From NCBI GenBank assembly GCA_018375265.1, contig JAHADO010000063.1:1-7152 (forward strand): a DNA stretch of 7,152 bases, written 5' to 3'. Position numbers and translations under genes: made by a program. This document shows, piece after piece, positions 1 through 5,951 of this stretch (position 1 is the first letter of the stretch; each line of letters starts with the position of its first letter). The DNA is from Campylobacter concisus. GTDB taxonomy: Bacteria; Campylobacterota; Campylobacteria; Campylobacterales; Campylobacteraceae. Under the pieces are notes generated by a model. It did no database searches. It saw only the letters and a program-made list of their open reading frames with translations, and was not told the DNA's origin.

Positions 1-1535
1 TAAATGCGTCTTTTGATAACTACACAGCTGATCTTACATACTACATCCACGAGGGCGAGCCTTATAAGGTTTCAAATGTAAGCATCACAGCACCTGAAGA
101 GCTAGGACTTGATACTAAAAAGATCATAGATGACTTTAGACTTGAAGCTGGTGATACAATGAACTCAGCAAGACTTCGCCAAGATATGAAAAAGCTTGAC
201 GATATGGTCGCTGATAAGGGCTATGCATTTGTCAAAGTCTATCCAAAGACTGATAAATTTGATGAAAATAAAACAGTTAATATCGACTACGAAGTTGATC
301 CTGGCGAAAAAGTATATATAAGAAACGTTCAAATTTCAGGAAACGATAGAACAGTTGATCGTGTCGTAAGACGTGAGCTATATCTAACTGAGGGAAATTT
401 ATATAGCAGAACCGACCTTCAAGACTCAAAAGATGCATTAAAAAGAACAAGCTACTTTGACGATGTCGAGATAGAAGAAGATCCAGTTGATAAAAATACA
501 GTCGATCTAAAAGTAAAAGTAAAAGAGGCTTCAACTGGCACTATAAGTGGTGGTATCGGATACGGAAGTAGCGATGGCTTGCTACTTAACGCTGCACTTT
601 CTGACACGAACATCTTTGGCTCTGGTCTTCAAGGACAAGTAAGCGTTGATAAGAGCGATAGAGAGCTTTCAGGTCAGATAAGTCTTACAAATCCAAGAAT
701 TTTTGACTCAGAGTATAGCCTTGGCGGAACACTCTATGCAAACGACTATGACTGGAGAACATATAAAGAGAGAAGCTACGGCTTTAGCACAACACTAGGT
801 AGAAAATTAACTAGAAATTTAAGCGCATCACTTACTTATAATATCGAGCAAAGTAAAGTTACTCTAAAAGATGATGAGCTAAGAGATATAAATAGATACA
901 CAGGCAAAGAAATTTATAGAGAAGGCAAGGCTATAAAAAGCGCTATAACTCCAGCTTTAACATATAATAGCACCGATGATTACTACTTGCCAAGACGCGG
1001 TATCATAGCTAGTACATCATTTGAGATAGCAGGACTTGGTGGTGATATGGATTTTGTTAAAAACCGCACAAATTTCAACTACTATCTAGGTCTTAGAGAA
1101 TACATTGACTACGATCTTATCTTAAGATATAAAGCAAGCTTTGGCAAAATTTGGGAGAGAGGCTATACCCCGATCAACGAAAGGCTTTACCTTGGTGGTA
1201 TAAGAAGCTTACGTGGTTACGAGAGCAGAACCGTATCTCCAAAAGTAAAATATAATGGCGACTACTATGAATACGGCGGCGAAACATCATTTAACAACTC
1301 AGTTGAGATGAGCTTCCCTATAATAGAGCGTGTCAAAATGCGTGGCGTTGTATTTTACGACTATGGTATGATCGGCGAAAATAGCCTAAATGAGATAAAA
1401 AGATCATCAGTTGGTACAGGTATCGAGTGGATAACACCTATCGGACCACTTCAACTAATCTTCGCAAAAGCTCTTAAACCTAAAGAGGGCGATGATACAA
1501 ATACATTTGAATTTACTATCGGAAGACGCTTCTAA
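1..1535 (+). CDS. bamA: BamA outer-membrane protein assembly factor, C-terminal part (5'-truncated by window edge)
   Basis: Central subunit of the BAM machine, an Omp85-family protein that folds and inserts beta-barrel proteins into the outer membrane. The open frame runs from position 3 (Asn-Ala-Ser-Phe) without a start, so the gene begins upstream; the ATG at 159 is internal. In order, I see the end of a POTRA domain, then POTRA4 from about 66 (YKVSNVSI) to 300, POTRA5 from about 315 (YIRNVQISGN) to 525, and a 16-strand-type barrel from about 540 (GGIGYGSSDG) to the stop. The conserved L6 loop motif appears as Leu-Arg-Gly-Tyr with RGY at 1212-1220, matching the VRGF/Y signature. The protein ends in Phe (FEFTIGRRF), as expected for an outer-membrane beta-signal. 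Domain spacing agrees with E. coli BamA from memory. The signal peptide and first POTRA domains cannot be judged. A hairpin follows the stop and may end the transcript. Confidence 0.95.
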   Translation, partial: NASFDNYTADLTYYIHEGEPYKVSNVSITAPEELGLDTKKIIDDFRLEAGDTMNSARLRQDMKKLDDMVADKGYAFVKVYPKTDKFDENKTVNIDYEVDPGEKVYIRNVQISGNDRTVDRVVRRELYLTEGNLYSRTDLQDSKDALKRTSYFDDVEIEEDPVDKNTVDLKVKVKEASTGTISGGIGYGSSDGLLLNAALSDTNIFGSGLQGQVSVDKSDRELSGQISLTNPRIFDSEYSLGGTLYANDYDWRTYKERSYGFSTTLGRKLTRNLSASLTYNIEQSKVTLKDDELRDINRYTGKEIYREGKAIKSAITPALTYNSTDDYYLPRRGIIASTSFEIAGLGGDMDFVKNRTNFNYYLGLREYIDYDLILRYKASFGKIWERGYTPINERLYLGGIRSLRGYESRTVSPKVKYNGDYYEYGGETSFNNSVEMSFPIIERVKMRGVVFYDYGMIGENSLNEIKRSSVGTGIEWITPIGPLQLIFAKALKPKEGDDTNTFEFTIGRRF

Positions 1536-1544
1536 CAAGATACT

Positions 1545-1570
1545 TTTAAGGGGCTAGTTTGCCCCTTAAA
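1545..1570 (+). terminator. Hairpin after bamA, probable terminator without a T-tract
   Basis: A perfect 10-bp inverted repeat (TTTAAGGGGC / GCCCCTTAAA) with a 6-base loop (TAGTTT) starts 9 bp after the bamA stop codon. The stem has a five-pair GC core flanked by A/T pairs. It is followed by TCCCCC, not a T-run, so it is not a textbook intrinsic terminator. It could end transcription inefficiently, act in both directions, or protect the bamA mRNA 3' end. Confidence 0.6.
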
Positions 1571-1625
1571 TCCCCCGCAAACAAACAAACTTTAAGTCAT
1601 ATAAGAAAAAGCAAGGCTAACATTA

Positions 1626-1633
1626 GATATAAT
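1626..1633 (+). promoter_or_regulatory. Sigma-70 promoter -10 box for accD operon
   Basis: GATATAAT contains a perfect TATAAT (1628-1633) with a G two bases before it, as in the extended -10 seen at Campylobacter housekeeping promoters. No clear -35 is visible, which is usual in this genus; the upstream DNA is A-rich. Transcription would start near 1640, giving an accD leader of about 25 bases. It lies after the bamA hairpin and before the six-gene cluster, the expected place for that operon's promoter. Confidence 0.6.
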
Positions 1634-1664
1634 CCCACAATTTTTAATATAAGTGGGTAAAAAG

Positions 1665-2582
1665 ATGAATTTCTCAGACATTTTTTCAAAGATAAGAAAA
1701 GCTCAACCTCGTCCAGAAGAAGCACCTACACACTGGGTAAAATGCGACAACTGCCACTCACTGATGTATTACAAAGAAGTTGAAGCTTGTTTTAATGTAT
1801 GCCCAAAATGCGGCTACCACATGAGATTAAAGGCTGATGATCGCATAAATTTGATCTGCGATGAAGGTAGCTTTGTAGAATTTGACGCAAATTTAAAACC
1901 AGTAGATCCTTTAAATTTTGTCGATAAAAAATCATACAAAAAAAGAATCACAGAAAATAAAGAAAAAACAGGACGCACAAGCTCAGTGGTATGCGGCGAA
2001 GGCAAATGCAACGGACAAGAGATCCAGCTAGTTGTTTTTGACTTTGGCTTCATGGGCGGCTCACTTGCTTCAGTTGAGGGCGAAAAGATCGTAAGAGCGA
2101 TAAAACGCGCGATCGAAAAACGCCAAGCCTTGATCATCGTAAGCGCATCTGGTGGCGCTAGGATGCAAGAGAGCACATTTTCTTTAATGCAGATGTCAAA
2201 GACTTCAGCAGCCCTAAAACTTCTTGATGAAGCAAGACTACCATATATCTCAATACTTACAGATCCTACGATGGGCGGCGTTAGTGCATCATTTGCATGG
2301 CTTGGAGATCTAATAATCGCTGAACCTGGCGCACTAATAGGCTTTGCAGGGCAAAGGGTCATCAAACAAACCATAGGCGCTGATCTTCCAGAGGGCTTTC
2401 AAAGGGCTGAATTTTTGCTTGAACATGGTCTTATAGATGACATCGTGCCAAGAAGTGAGCACAAAAAATATATAAGCGATATGGTTAAATTTCTTACAAA
2501 TAACAAAGCTATGATCTCTAAAAGCGAAGTGACAACTCCTAGCGAAGCTGGCTTTGAACTAAAGCTAAAAACCAAAGGGTAA
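1665..2582 (+). CDS. accD: Acetyl-CoA carboxylase carboxyltransferase subunit beta
   Basis: Beta subunit of the acetyl-CoA carboxylase carboxyltransferase. With AccA it moves the carboxyl group from biotinylated AccB to acetyl-CoA, making malonyl-CoA for fatty acid synthesis in the cytosol. I start it at the ATG at 1665 (305 aa). This puts the four-cysteine zinc ribbon at C27, C30, C46 and C49, the same positions as in E. coli AccD (304 aa, from memory). The in-frame GTG at 1653 would add four residues but has no Shine-Dalgarno. The crotonase-type carboxyltransferase domain follows, with [11 protein letters not shown] at 160-170, [11 protein letters not shown] at 201-211 and [11 protein letters not shown] at 226-236. 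The ribosome site before 1665 is weak (AAGTGGG at 1651-1657). It is the first gene of the cluster, just behind a TATAAT promoter. accA is not in the window. Confidence 0.96.
   Translation: MNFSDIFSKIRKAQPRPEEAPTHWVKCDNCHSLMYYKEVEACFNVCPKCGYHMRLKADDRINLICDEGSFVEFDANLKPVDPLNFVDKKSYKKRITENKEKTGRTSSVVCGEGKCNGQEIQLVVFDFGFMGGSLASVEGEKIVRAIKRAIEKRQALIIVSASGGARMQESTFSLMQMSKTSAALKLLDEARLPYISILTDPTMGGVSASFAWLGDLIIAEPGALIGFAGQRVIKQTIGADLPEGFQRAEFLLEHGLIDDIVPRSEHKKYISDMVKFLTNNKAMISKSEVTTPSEAGFELKLKTKG
2574..2579 (+). promoter_or_regulatory. Shine-Dalgarno supporting the rlmH TTG start
   Basis: AAAGGG lies inside the last accD codons, 5 bases before the TTG at 2585. It is the main support for a TTG start, since no ATG lies near that point in the rlmH frame. 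It also suggests that rlmH translation is coupled to the end of accD. Confidence 0.6.
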
Positions 2583-2584
2583 GT

Positions 2585-3040
2585 TTGGAAATTTCGGTTT
2601 TTAGCATTCAAAAATCATCGCGTGACAACTTTGAAAACGAGATACAAGAATATATAAAAATGAGTGCAAAATTTGCCAAGATAAACGACAAAATAATATT
2701 TAATGAAAAGATAGCAAAGGCTCAAGGCAGTGGCAGAAGCGATGCGCTAAGAGCTTATGATGAAATTTACGAGCCAAATTTAAAAGGCTTTTGCGTGATG
2801 CTGGACGAAAACGGCTCGCAGCTTGACAGCCAAGAATTTGCTCAAATTTTAAACTCAAATTCGCAGATAAATTTTTTCATAGGTGGAGCTTATGGGCTTA
2901 GCCAAAATTTAAAAAACAAGGCACAAAAAGTCGTAAGCTTAAGCAAGATGACTATGGCGCACAAAGTCGCCAAGCTCGTACTTTTTGAGCAAATTTTTAG
3001 AGGGCTTTGCATAAATGCAAACCACCCATATCACAAATAA
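2585..3040 (+). CDS. rlmH: 23S rRNA (pseudouridine1915-N3)-methyltransferase RlmH
   Basis: SPOUT-family methyltransferase that uses S-adenosylmethionine to methylate N3 of pseudouridine 1915 (E. coli numbering) in helix 69 of 23S rRNA, acting on assembled ribosomes. The 151-residue length is close to the roughly 155 usual for the family. The glycine-rich SAM-binding knot is [10 protein letters not shown] at residues 97-106, and the protein ends with HPYHK at 147-151, matching the HPYHR/K tail typical of RlmH. The start is TTG, giving [10 protein letters not shown]; a Shine-Dalgarno (AAAGGG) lies 5 bases upstream. Only two bases separate it from the accD stop. The dksA-like gene begins 11 bases after its own stop. 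Identification is firm; the exact start is slightly less so. Confidence 0.93.
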   Translation: MEISVFSIQKSSRDNFENEIQEYIKMSAKFAKINDKIIFNEKIAKAQGSGRSDALRAYDEIYEPNLKGFCVMLDENGSQLDSQEFAQILNSNSQINFFIGGAYGLSQNLKNKAQKVVSLSKMTMAHKVAKLVLFEQIFRGLCINANHPYHK

Positions 3041-3044
3041 AGGA
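3040..3044 (+). promoter_or_regulatory. Shine-Dalgarno that sets the dksA-like start
   Basis: AAGGA begins on the last base of the rlmH stop codon and sits 7 bases before the ATG at 3052. It argues against the in-frame ATG at 3007, which lies inside rlmH and would add 15 residues with no family resemblance. Confidence 0.7.
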
Positions 3045-3051
3045 ATATAAA

Positions 3052-3408
3052 ATGACTCAAAACGAGCTAAATTTTTTCAAAAAGCTACTTGAAGAGCGAA
3101 AATTACAAATCAAAAAAAATATTTATGACTCATCAGTTGAAGTAAGCGGTTTAAGAGATAGTGGCGTAAGCGATGAATTTGACATAGCTTCAGTAAATAC
3201 CGACCAGCTTATAGAGCAGTCTATCTCAACCCAACAACGAGCCGAGCTTCACGAGATCGATGAGGCGCTTGAGAAGATAGCAAACAAGACTTATGGAATT
3301 TGTGACATGTGCGAAGAGGAGATCGGCATCCCTCGCCTAAAAGTAAAACCGCATGCAAAATACTGCATAGCTTGTCGTGAGATAATAGAAAAAACAGCAA
3401 AAAACTAA
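3052..3408 (+). CDS. dksA: DksA/TraR-family RNA polymerase-binding transcription factor
   Basis: Small regulator expected to enter the RNA polymerase secondary channel and, with ppGpp, adjust rRNA and amino-acid gene transcription. With the ATG at 3052 it has 118 residues, shorter than E. coli DksA (151). A charged helical N-terminal part (residues 1-80) should form the coiled-coil hairpin. A C4 zinc finger follows, with C84, C87, C105 and C108 (CDMC...CIAC) and the family sequence EEIGIPRLKVKP between the pairs. The tip residues appear as D44-I-A46. They align without gaps, 40 residues before the first zinc cysteine, with the D74-x-A76 pair that E. coli DksA needs for activity (from memory). 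This suggests true DksA function and not just a TraR-like relic. The C. jejuni orthologue, as I recall it, lies in the same gene order. The next gene's Shine-Dalgarno overlaps its stop codon. Confidence 0.92.
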   Translation: MTQNELNFFKKLLEERKLQIKKNIYDSSVEVSGLRDSGVSDEFDIASVNTDQLIEQSISTQQRAELHEIDEALEKIANKTYGICDMCEEEIGIPRLKVKPHAKYCIACREIIEKTAKN

Positions 3409-3417
3409 GGAGAAAAT

Positions 3418-4416
3418 ATGAAAACCAGAAAATTTCTCGTCTACTGCATCATCTACACAGCAGTTGTTGCAGGACTTACCTATTCTCTTAATAGTTCAGA
3501 CTTCACCTTTGAGCTCTTAGGTCAAGCCATAACCTTGCCAGTAGCTGTCTGGGTGGCACTTCCAGTAGCTCTTTTGGCGCTCCTTGCCCTACTTCACATC
3601 GCATATCATGGATACGCCTTTTATAGATATAAAAAATGGATAAAAAAAGATAGCCAGCTCTACAAAGACCTTGCAAAAGAGACGCTTCTTGGCTTTGAGA
3701 GCAACAAAGACTTTAAAACTGACACTTACAAGATCGCCTCGCAGCTCACTCGCTCTATCTCTCCAGTAGGCGAGCTTAAAGATGTTGGCGTTGATGACGG
3801 TGAGATAAACAACATCTTACAAACCATAAAAAGCATAAAAAACAAAGAGATCGTCGATCTAAAGAAATTTAGACTAGCAAAAGATAGCAAGCTAAACATC
3901 CTAAACGAGCTAAACAAGATCGAGCAGCTGCCTACTTACTATCTTGACGTGCTTAAAAATCAAGAACAAAACGAGAGCCTTAAAAAGGCAGCCTTTAATA
4001 AGCTTATAAAAACCGCCTCTTTTAGCGAGATCAAAAAAATCGATCCAGAGCTAGCAAGCGAAGACATAATGACCATTATCACGCGCTTTGTAAATGACGA
4101 GATCGACCTAAGCAGCGATGAAATTTTTGGTCTTCTAAACAACGCAAAAGTGACAAAAGCACAATACGACAAAGCAGCCATAATGCTTAAAAACAAGCTA
4201 AAACCAGATGCGTTTATCGGCATTTTTGAAAAGCTAAAAAGCATCCATGCTGACGCTGATGAGGCCTACGTATATGCGTTATTTGAGCTTCAGATGCTTG
4301 ATAAAGTAAGAGAAGCCATCGAGGGTAGCGACCCTGATGAGTTTAAAGAGATAAAGGTTTTACTATTTTTACGAGACAATGGCAAAATGGTGCCTAGCTC
4401 GCTATTTTTTAAATGA
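3418..4416 (+). CDS. Conserved hypothetical membrane protein with two TM helices and a helical cytoplasmic domain
   Basis: I do not recognise a function. The 332-residue product starts with MKTRK, then a hydrophobic helix at about 6-24, a short acidic loop (25-39), and a long hydrophobic stretch at about 40-68 rich in Ala, Leu and Val. RYKKWIKK follows at 70-77. By the positive-inside rule both ends lie in the cytoplasm and the first helix is an uncleaved anchor. Residues 80-332 look almost wholly alpha-helical and rich in Lys, Glu, Asp and Leu, with no cysteine, no nucleotide-binding loop and no catalytic motif that I can see. A helical-repeat or scaffold domain is possible. A strong Shine-Dalgarno (TAAGGAG, 3406-3412) overlaps the dksA stop, and the gene's TGA overlaps the dus ATG (ATGA, 4413-4416). 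C. jejuni has, as I recall, a protein of unknown function at this place (Cj0124c), so the position seems conserved. Confidence 0.85.
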   Translation: MKTRKFLVYCIIYTAVVAGLTYSLNSSDFTFELLGQAITLPVAVWVALPVALLALLALLHIAYHGYAFYRYKKWIKKDSQLYKDLAKETLLGFESNKDFKTDTYKIASQLTRSISPVGELKDVGVDDGEINNILQTIKSIKNKEIVDLKKFRLAKDSKLNILNELNKIEQLPTYYLDVLKNQEQNESLKKAAFNKLIKTASFSEIKKIDPELASEDIMTIITRFVNDEIDLSSDEIFGLLNNAKVTKAQYDKAAIMLKNKLKPDAFIGIFEKLKSIHADADEAYVYALFELQMLDKVREAIEGSDPDEFKEIKVLLFLRDNGKMVPSSLFFK

Positions 4417-5336
4417 TAAACTTTAGTAAAAAGCCACTTTTCTTAGCGCCACTTGCTGGCTTTTCCGACCTGCCGTTACGAAGTGTCGTCAAGAAATTTG
4501 GCTGCGATGTCACTGTTAGCGAGATGATCAGTGCAAATGCTCTGGTCTATGAAAGCAGTGACAAAACCCTTGAAATGCTTAAAAAATCCCCAAACGAAGA
4601 GCCCTACGTCGTCCAGATAGCTGGCAGTGAGATAGAAAATTTAAAAAAAGCCGTGCAGATAATCAATAAATTTGATGGAATTTACGGGCTTGATCTAAAC
4701 TGCGGCTGCCCCGTGCCAAAGGTCGTTAGACAAGGCGCGGGATCGGCTTTACTAAATGATCTTGACAAACTTCAAAGCATAATCTCAGCCATAAAAAGCG
4801 TCTCAAACAAGAAGAGCCTAAGCGTTAAATTTAGACTTGGCTTTAACGACAAAAATGAAGAGAAAATCGCAAGGGCCTGCGAAGAAGCCGGCGCAGACTA
4901 CATCGCAGTGCATGGGCGCACCAGAGCTGGCGGATACAGCGCAAAGGTTGATTACGAAGCGATCGCTAGAGTAAAGGCGAGCGTAAAAATCCCAGTCGTC
5001 GCAAATGGCGATATAAACGCGCAAAATGCAGATGAAATTTTAAATCTCACAAAATGCGACGCCCTAATGATCGGCAGAGCAAGCATCGGTAGCCCTTGGA
5101 TATTTCACGAGATAAAGACCAAAACTAGCGTCGATAAGGCACTAAAACAAAAGATCATCCTAGCCCACTTTGATGCTATGATCGAACACTACGGCGAGCA
5201 CGGACTTTGCATATTTAGAAAGCATCTGCACCAAGACAGCAAGGGCATCGACGGCGCAACAACCTTTAGAAATGAGGTAAATTTCATCAAAGATGCCCGC
5301 GTGATGAGAGAGCGCATAAGGGAGTTTTTTGCCTAG
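4413..5336 (+). CDS. dus: tRNA dihydrouridine synthase, DusB-like
   Basis: FMN-dependent enzyme that reduces selected uridines in the tRNA D-loop to dihydrouridine with NADPH. The 307 residues form a TIM barrel with the family marks in order: APLAGFSD at 12-19, DLNCGCP with catalytic Cys99 in the GCP triplet, VRQGAGSALL at 105-114, KFRLG with Lys139, VHGRTR with His167 at 166-171, ANGDI at 197-201, and the FMN-phosphate loop GRASIGSPWIF at 221-231. A helical tRNA-binding tail follows, with FRKHLHQ at 268-274. The GxGSALL form and overall length favour the DusB group over DusA or DusC, but target uridines cannot be read from sequence. The start overlaps the upstream gene's stop by 4 bases (ATGA), which implies translational coupling. 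recO follows with no spacer. Confidence 0.93.
   Translation: MINFSKKPLFLAPLAGFSDLPLRSVVKKFGCDVTVSEMISANALVYESSDKTLEMLKKSPNEEPYVVQIAGSEIENLKKAVQIINKFDGIYGLDLNCGCPVPKVVRQGAGSALLNDLDKLQSIISAIKSVSNKKSLSVKFRLGFNDKNEEKIARACEEAGADYIAVHGRTRAGGYSAKVDYEAIARVKASVKIPVVANGDINAQNADEILNLTKCDALMIGRASIGSPWIFHEIKTKTSVDKALKQKIILAHFDAMIEHYGEHGLCIFRKHLHQDSKGIDGATTFRNEVNFIKDARVMRERIREFFA
5318..5324 (+). promoter_or_regulatory. Candidate Shine-Dalgarno for recO inside the dus coding end
   Basis: AAGGGAG lies within the last dus codons, 12 bases before the recO ATG at 5337. The spacing is longer than usual, but this is the only purine-rich match. Because the dus TAG touches the recO ATG (TAGATG), reinitiation by ribosomes finishing dus may contribute. 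Confidence 0.45.
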
Positions 5337-5951
5337 ATGCAAGGCTACATCCTGCGCGTGCAAAAGGTCAGAGACGAGGACCTTTTAGTCTTTGTGCTAA
5401 CGCCAAATTTGCTCGTAAAGTCATATAGATTTTTTGGCGCTCGCCACTCAAACATCATGACCGGCTACAAGATCGACTTTGAGCTCGAGCAAGAGGCGAA
5501 ATTTCTACCAAAGCTTAGAAGCATACTCCACCTTGGCTTTAAGTGGCTGCTAGAGCGCGACAAGCTCATCATTTGGCAGCAGTTTATGCGCCTACTTTAT
5601 GATCATCTAAAAGAGGTCGAGCAGCTCGATGAAATTTACTTTAACGAGCTTGATCGCTGTGCCAAACAGATGCAACTGCAAAATCCAAAACGCCTCATCA
5701 TCGAAAGCTACGTTAAAATTTTAGAGTATGAAGGCAGGCTTCACAGCGAGCTTGAGTGCTTTATCTGCGACGAGGAGATAGAAAGCGAGCTATGCTTAAC
5801 TCGTGGCTTTTTGCCCTCTCACAAGCACTGCCTTGATAGAAGCGAATTTGACGCTAGCAAGATCAAAAATTTATTTGATACAAAAAGCACGATCGAGCTA
5901 AATGACGATGAGATAAACCGCCTTTATAAAATTTTACTTGACGGGCTTTAG
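5337..5951 (+). CDS. recO: Recombination mediator RecO, short epsilonproteobacterial type
   Basis: RecO with RecR loads RecA onto single-stranded DNA in gap repair and anneals complementary strands. The 204-residue product is shorter than E. coli RecO (242). The N-terminal region (residues 1-65: MQGYILRVQKVRDED, then LVKSYRFFGARHS) fits the RecO OB-fold, and the helical middle includes WLLERDKLIIWQQF at 70-83. A reduced zinc-finger-like site has C141-x2-C144, C153, and H162-x2-C165, where many RecO proteins have two CxxC pairs. I recall a closely similar protein annotated as RecO in Campylobacter and Helicobacter; by motif alone the call would be weak. It begins directly after the dus stop and is the last gene of the plus-strand cluster. 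Its TAG overlaps the stop of the convergent gene, leaving no room for a terminator between them. Confidence 0.85.
   Translation: MQGYILRVQKVRDEDLLVFVLTPNLLVKSYRFFGARHSNIMTGYKIDFELEQEAKFLPKLRSILHLGFKWLLERDKLIIWQQFMRLLYDHLKEVEQLDEIYFNELDRCAKQMQLQNPKRLIIESYVKILEYEGRLHSELECFICDEEIESELCLTRGFLPSHKHCLDRSEFDASKIKNLFDTKSTIELNDDEINRLYKILLDGL

Noticed and set aside
277..534. Minus-strand open frame inside bamA
   Set aside because: Leu/Phe-rich shadow of the POTRA coding sequence with no family resemblance; the plus strand has an unambiguous conserved protein here.
962..967. TATAAT-like hexamers inside bamA
   Set aside because: Common by chance in AT-rich coding DNA, with no downstream start at a suitable distance.
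1577..1591. Short CAAA-type tandem repeat in the bamA-accD spacer
   Set aside because: Only about three imperfect units; too short to call a variable or functional repeat.
1653..1664. GTG start for accD, four residues upstream
   Set aside because: No Shine-Dalgarno before it; the ATG at 1665 gives zinc cysteines at the same residue numbers as E. coli AccD.
1814..2374. 186-residue minus-strand open frame inside accD
   Set aside because: Opposite the carboxyltransferase core; composition is a mirror of accD codons and no recognisable motif is present.
2399..2611. Minus-strand open frame across the accD/rlmH junction
   Set aside because: It overlaps two well-supported genes and encodes nothing recognisable.
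3007..3051. Upstream ATG for the dksA-like gene
   Set aside because: It lies inside rlmH, and a proper Shine-Dalgarno serves the ATG at 3052.
3541..3600. Low-complexity Ala/Leu/Val stretch as a possible repeat or frameshift site
   Set aside because: It reads cleanly as the second transmembrane segment and contains no homopolymer tract long enough to suggest phase variation.
3726..4244. Two minus-strand open frames inside the unknown membrane protein gene
   Set aside because: Hydrophobic Ser/Leu/Phe-rich products are the usual antisense of a Lys/Glu-rich helical protein; no start or ribosome-site support.
4818..5363. Minus-strand open frames inside dus and over the recO start
   Set aside because: Antisense to conserved Dus motifs, with no independent evidence.
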